Source: Amyelois transitella
Lineage: Eukaryota; Arthropoda; Insecta; Lepidoptera; Pyralidae
Assembly: GCF_032362555.1 (NCBI RefSeq)
Contig: NC_083536.1
Location: forward strand, 496,001 to 560,000
Reading direction: 5' to 3'
Length of the DNA: 64,000 bases
A model generated the notes under the pieces. The model was not told the DNA's origin. It did not search any database and was given only the letters and a program-made list of their open reading frames with translations. Within the stretch, counting starts at the first letter, position 1. Each line of letters begins with the position of its first letter. The translations under genes were made by a program, and so were the position numbers. Positions 62,405 to 64,000 of the stretch are shown here, piece after piece.

Positions 62405-63381
62405 CTATGCTGACGACTTGCAGCTTTATGTACAGACGAATATTGATAACATGGAACAGGCCATTGATTTGCTGAATCATAACTTAAATGGAGTTCTAGA
62501 CTGGTCTAATCGATTTGGCATTTCTGTTAATGTTAAAAAGTGTCAGGCTATAGTAGTTGGCAGTTTCTATCAGATTAATAATATTGACATTAACACCTTG
62601 CCACCGCTGATCTTTGACGGAACTATTATTGAATTTAGTACGACGGTTAAAAACCTTGGCCTACATATTGATACCAACTAACATTGGGATTCACACGTTG
62701 TTGCAACCAGTCGGAAAGTTTACAGTGTTCTACATTATCTGCAACGCTTAAAACATTTTCTTCCAACAAAGACGAAGATTATGCTTACCCAAGCACTTCT
62801 TCTGCCTATAATTGATTATGCTGATGTGTGTTATCTGGATTTACTTGAAGAGCATCTCAACAAATTAGAACGTCTTCTAAACAATTGTATCAGGTTTATA
62901 TTCTGCCTTCGGAAGTACGATCATATTTCTGAATACCGTTCTCAGCTAAATTGGCTCCCCATCCGTAACCGTAGAAATCTTCACATTTTATGTCAGCTCT
63001 ATACCATTCTCAATAATCAGCTTGCCCCAGACTATCTTAAAAAAGACTTCCAACTATTAAGTTCTACTCACGAAAAAATCCTTCGTTCTTCAAATAAGTT
63101 AACTCTTGCTATCCCTTTTCACCGTACAGGTATTGCCTCCAATTCTTTCGCCGTTATGGCTGTTAGGCTCTGGAATTCACTTCCAGAGTCCATCAGGACA
63201 TCCCCAAGTCGTTCTAGTTTCAAATCGCGGGTAAACGGGTTTTTCTTAAGTCGCGAGGGTATTTAATATCGCCTTTTCACTCATTTCGGTAATCGCTGCA
63301 CCTATTTATTTATGTATATTGTTTATCTATTGTAGTTTTTATGTATGTATATTGTTTATCTATTGTATTTTTTATGTATGT
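62405..63381 (+). pseudogene. 5'-truncated CR1/Jockey-type LINE, RT catalytic box to 3' end
   Basis: Starts in the catalytic motif (FYADDLQLYVQ at about 62404-62437). Continues GVLDWSNRFGISVNVKKCQA, TTVKNLGLHIDTN, a TAA at about 62680, then (62781-63266) YADVCYLDLLEEHLNKLERL, FIFCLRKYDHISEYRSQLNW and VMAVRLWNSLPESIRTSPSR. Same clade as LINE-P at 24813. The 3' UTR contains a 35-bp direct repeat (tatgtatattgtttatctat) at about 63312-63380 and is cut by the Gypsy-H LTR. Confidence 0.85.
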
Positions 63382-63642
63382 TATAGCGGGGCGAGATTGA
63401 GAAGTAAAAGCCAACTGCGGGATAACAACTTTACTTCGGTAACTTATAAAAAGAAATACAAAACTCGCTCGCTAATAAGAGGTGCATACCGCACCGGTCC
63501 GCGCGTTGTTTAAAGACTGACTTGTTCAATGAGACGCACGGGCGGTCCTCTGCGCGGGCGCTGGGAACGGCGTGGTATGGACGAGGGGGGCGCAGGGTGA
63601 CGCGATGTCTCCCCGGAAGGGCCTACAATGTTGCCCGCTATA
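63382..63642 (-). repeat. 3' LTR of Gypsy-H
   Basis: Edges set by the 9-bp terminal inverted repeat and the adjoining polypurine tract; the partner LTR is not in the window. Confidence 0.75.
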
Positions 63643-63980
63643 TCCTCCCCCTCCAAGTTACATGGTCGACCCGACTGTGACTTGGCTAGTCTACCGCGAT
63701 GGCGCTGATGCGCAATAACAGGAGATTTACCCACGTAACGCGTTAAGGCGCTGGCATCTCCGGTATCAATGTGATGAACAGCAAACTGAGTGGGTCCTCC
63801 CCCTGGAGTAAAAATGTCCTCATTGACATTCAGAAGGTTGGACAGCTGCTGTCGTTCGTCCTTACCTAAGTGGAATCCTTCATCCTCGTGAAGACCCACA
63901 GACGAGCAATGCAAAGGTTCGTATGACCTTACACCATTAGGTTCAAAGACGATGGGCTGAGAGACCCTATCGTGGTTCAT
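63510..63980 (-). pseudogene. Gypsy-H pol remnant: protease-RT spacer joined to pol C-terminus
   Basis: The frame holds KDERQQLSNLLNVNEDIFTP and GGGPTQFAVHHIDTGD, equivalent to the spacer and RT start of Gypsy-A (GGGPTPHAEHRIDTGE). It then jumps to a basic C-terminal tail (RHRGRLAKSQSGRPCNLEGE) like the end of Gypsy-A pol. RT, RNase H and integrase are deleted in frame. As in Gypsy-A, the frame passes through the polypurine tract and about 130 nt into the LTR. The frame may extend past 63980, so the start is not certain. Confidence 0.8.
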
Positions 63981-64000
63981 AAACCATATACCGCGAGAAA

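Larger units (their letters stand above)
63382..64000 (-). mobile_element. Internally deleted Ty3/Gypsy (Gypsy-H), related to Gypsy-A, runs off window
   Basis: A 261-bp LTR (63382-63642) bounded by perfect 9-bp inverted ends tatagcggg...cccgctata. A purine tract (ggagggggaggata on the minus strand) sits directly upstream, and a pol remnant beyond. The layout and terminal tatagc match Gypsy-A. The 5' half lies beyond 64000. Confidence 0.8.

Overview
The window looks like insect chromatin, most likely from a moth or butterfly (Lepidoptera). It holds no host gene that I can support. Essentially all recognisable sequence is transposable element (TE), on an AT-rich background. Lepidopteran origin is an inference. 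It rests on two mag-like Ty3/Gypsy elements with very short LTRs (115 and 78 bp), LINE ORF1 proteins with a PHD-like finger and a baculovirus-FP-like C-terminus, and a tRNA-headed SINE and other dispersed repeats that I recall from moth genomes. The depth of nesting fits heterochromatin or a W chromosome, but the sequence alone cannot prove this.

Layout. 1-4618: a CR1/Jockey-type LINE (minus strand) with intact ORF1 and an ORF2 open to the window edge, abutting an RTE fragment (4619-6158). That RTE fragment lies in a decayed LINE (LINE-X, 6159-10740) that also carries a mariner element (7727-9040). 11388-32343: pieces of one LINE family (LINE-D, minus) host Gypsy-A (11945-24255), which itself holds Gypsy-B (14646-21091); then a plus-strand LINE tail containing a SINE-like unit; then Gypsy-C (26199-30769), which has identical LTRs and an uninterrupted gag-pol. 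32344-37861: a LINE ORF1 split at a TTAA by a piggyBac element (32910-37166) and its internally deleted derivative (37171-37581), placed head to tail with a shared TTAA. 38336-39690: R1-like and BEL/Pao fragments.

39905-59835: a second RTE copy is split by about 18 kb of insertions. Inside is LINE-D' (41548-44223 and 57007-57573), broken by mag-like Gypsy-E (44224-57006). Gypsy-E is in turn broken by Gypsy-F (47399-53244) and a hAT transposon (54281-56649). The same block also holds a LINE 3' end and a LINE ORF1 remnant. 59840-64000: dispersed repeats, an OTU-protease ORF that is probably a Helitron remnant, a 5'-truncated LINE, and a deleted Gypsy (Gypsy-H) running off the end.

The elements relate as parasites in a nest. 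Target-site duplications (TSDs) were read directly: A atct(t), B ccag, C tttgc, F ctcg, hAT gtttaggc, piggyBac TTAA, mariner TA. They fix much of the insertion order. The best candidates for intact or recently active coding capacity are Gypsy-C, the hAT transposase, the first LINE and the accessory ORFs of Gypsy-B. The most novel-looking signals are a stop-free hydrophobic N-terminal extension on the LINE ORF2, two small pre-gag ORFs in Gypsy-B, a hairpin minisatellite with compensatory changes in Gypsy-F, and the piggyBac/MITE tandem.
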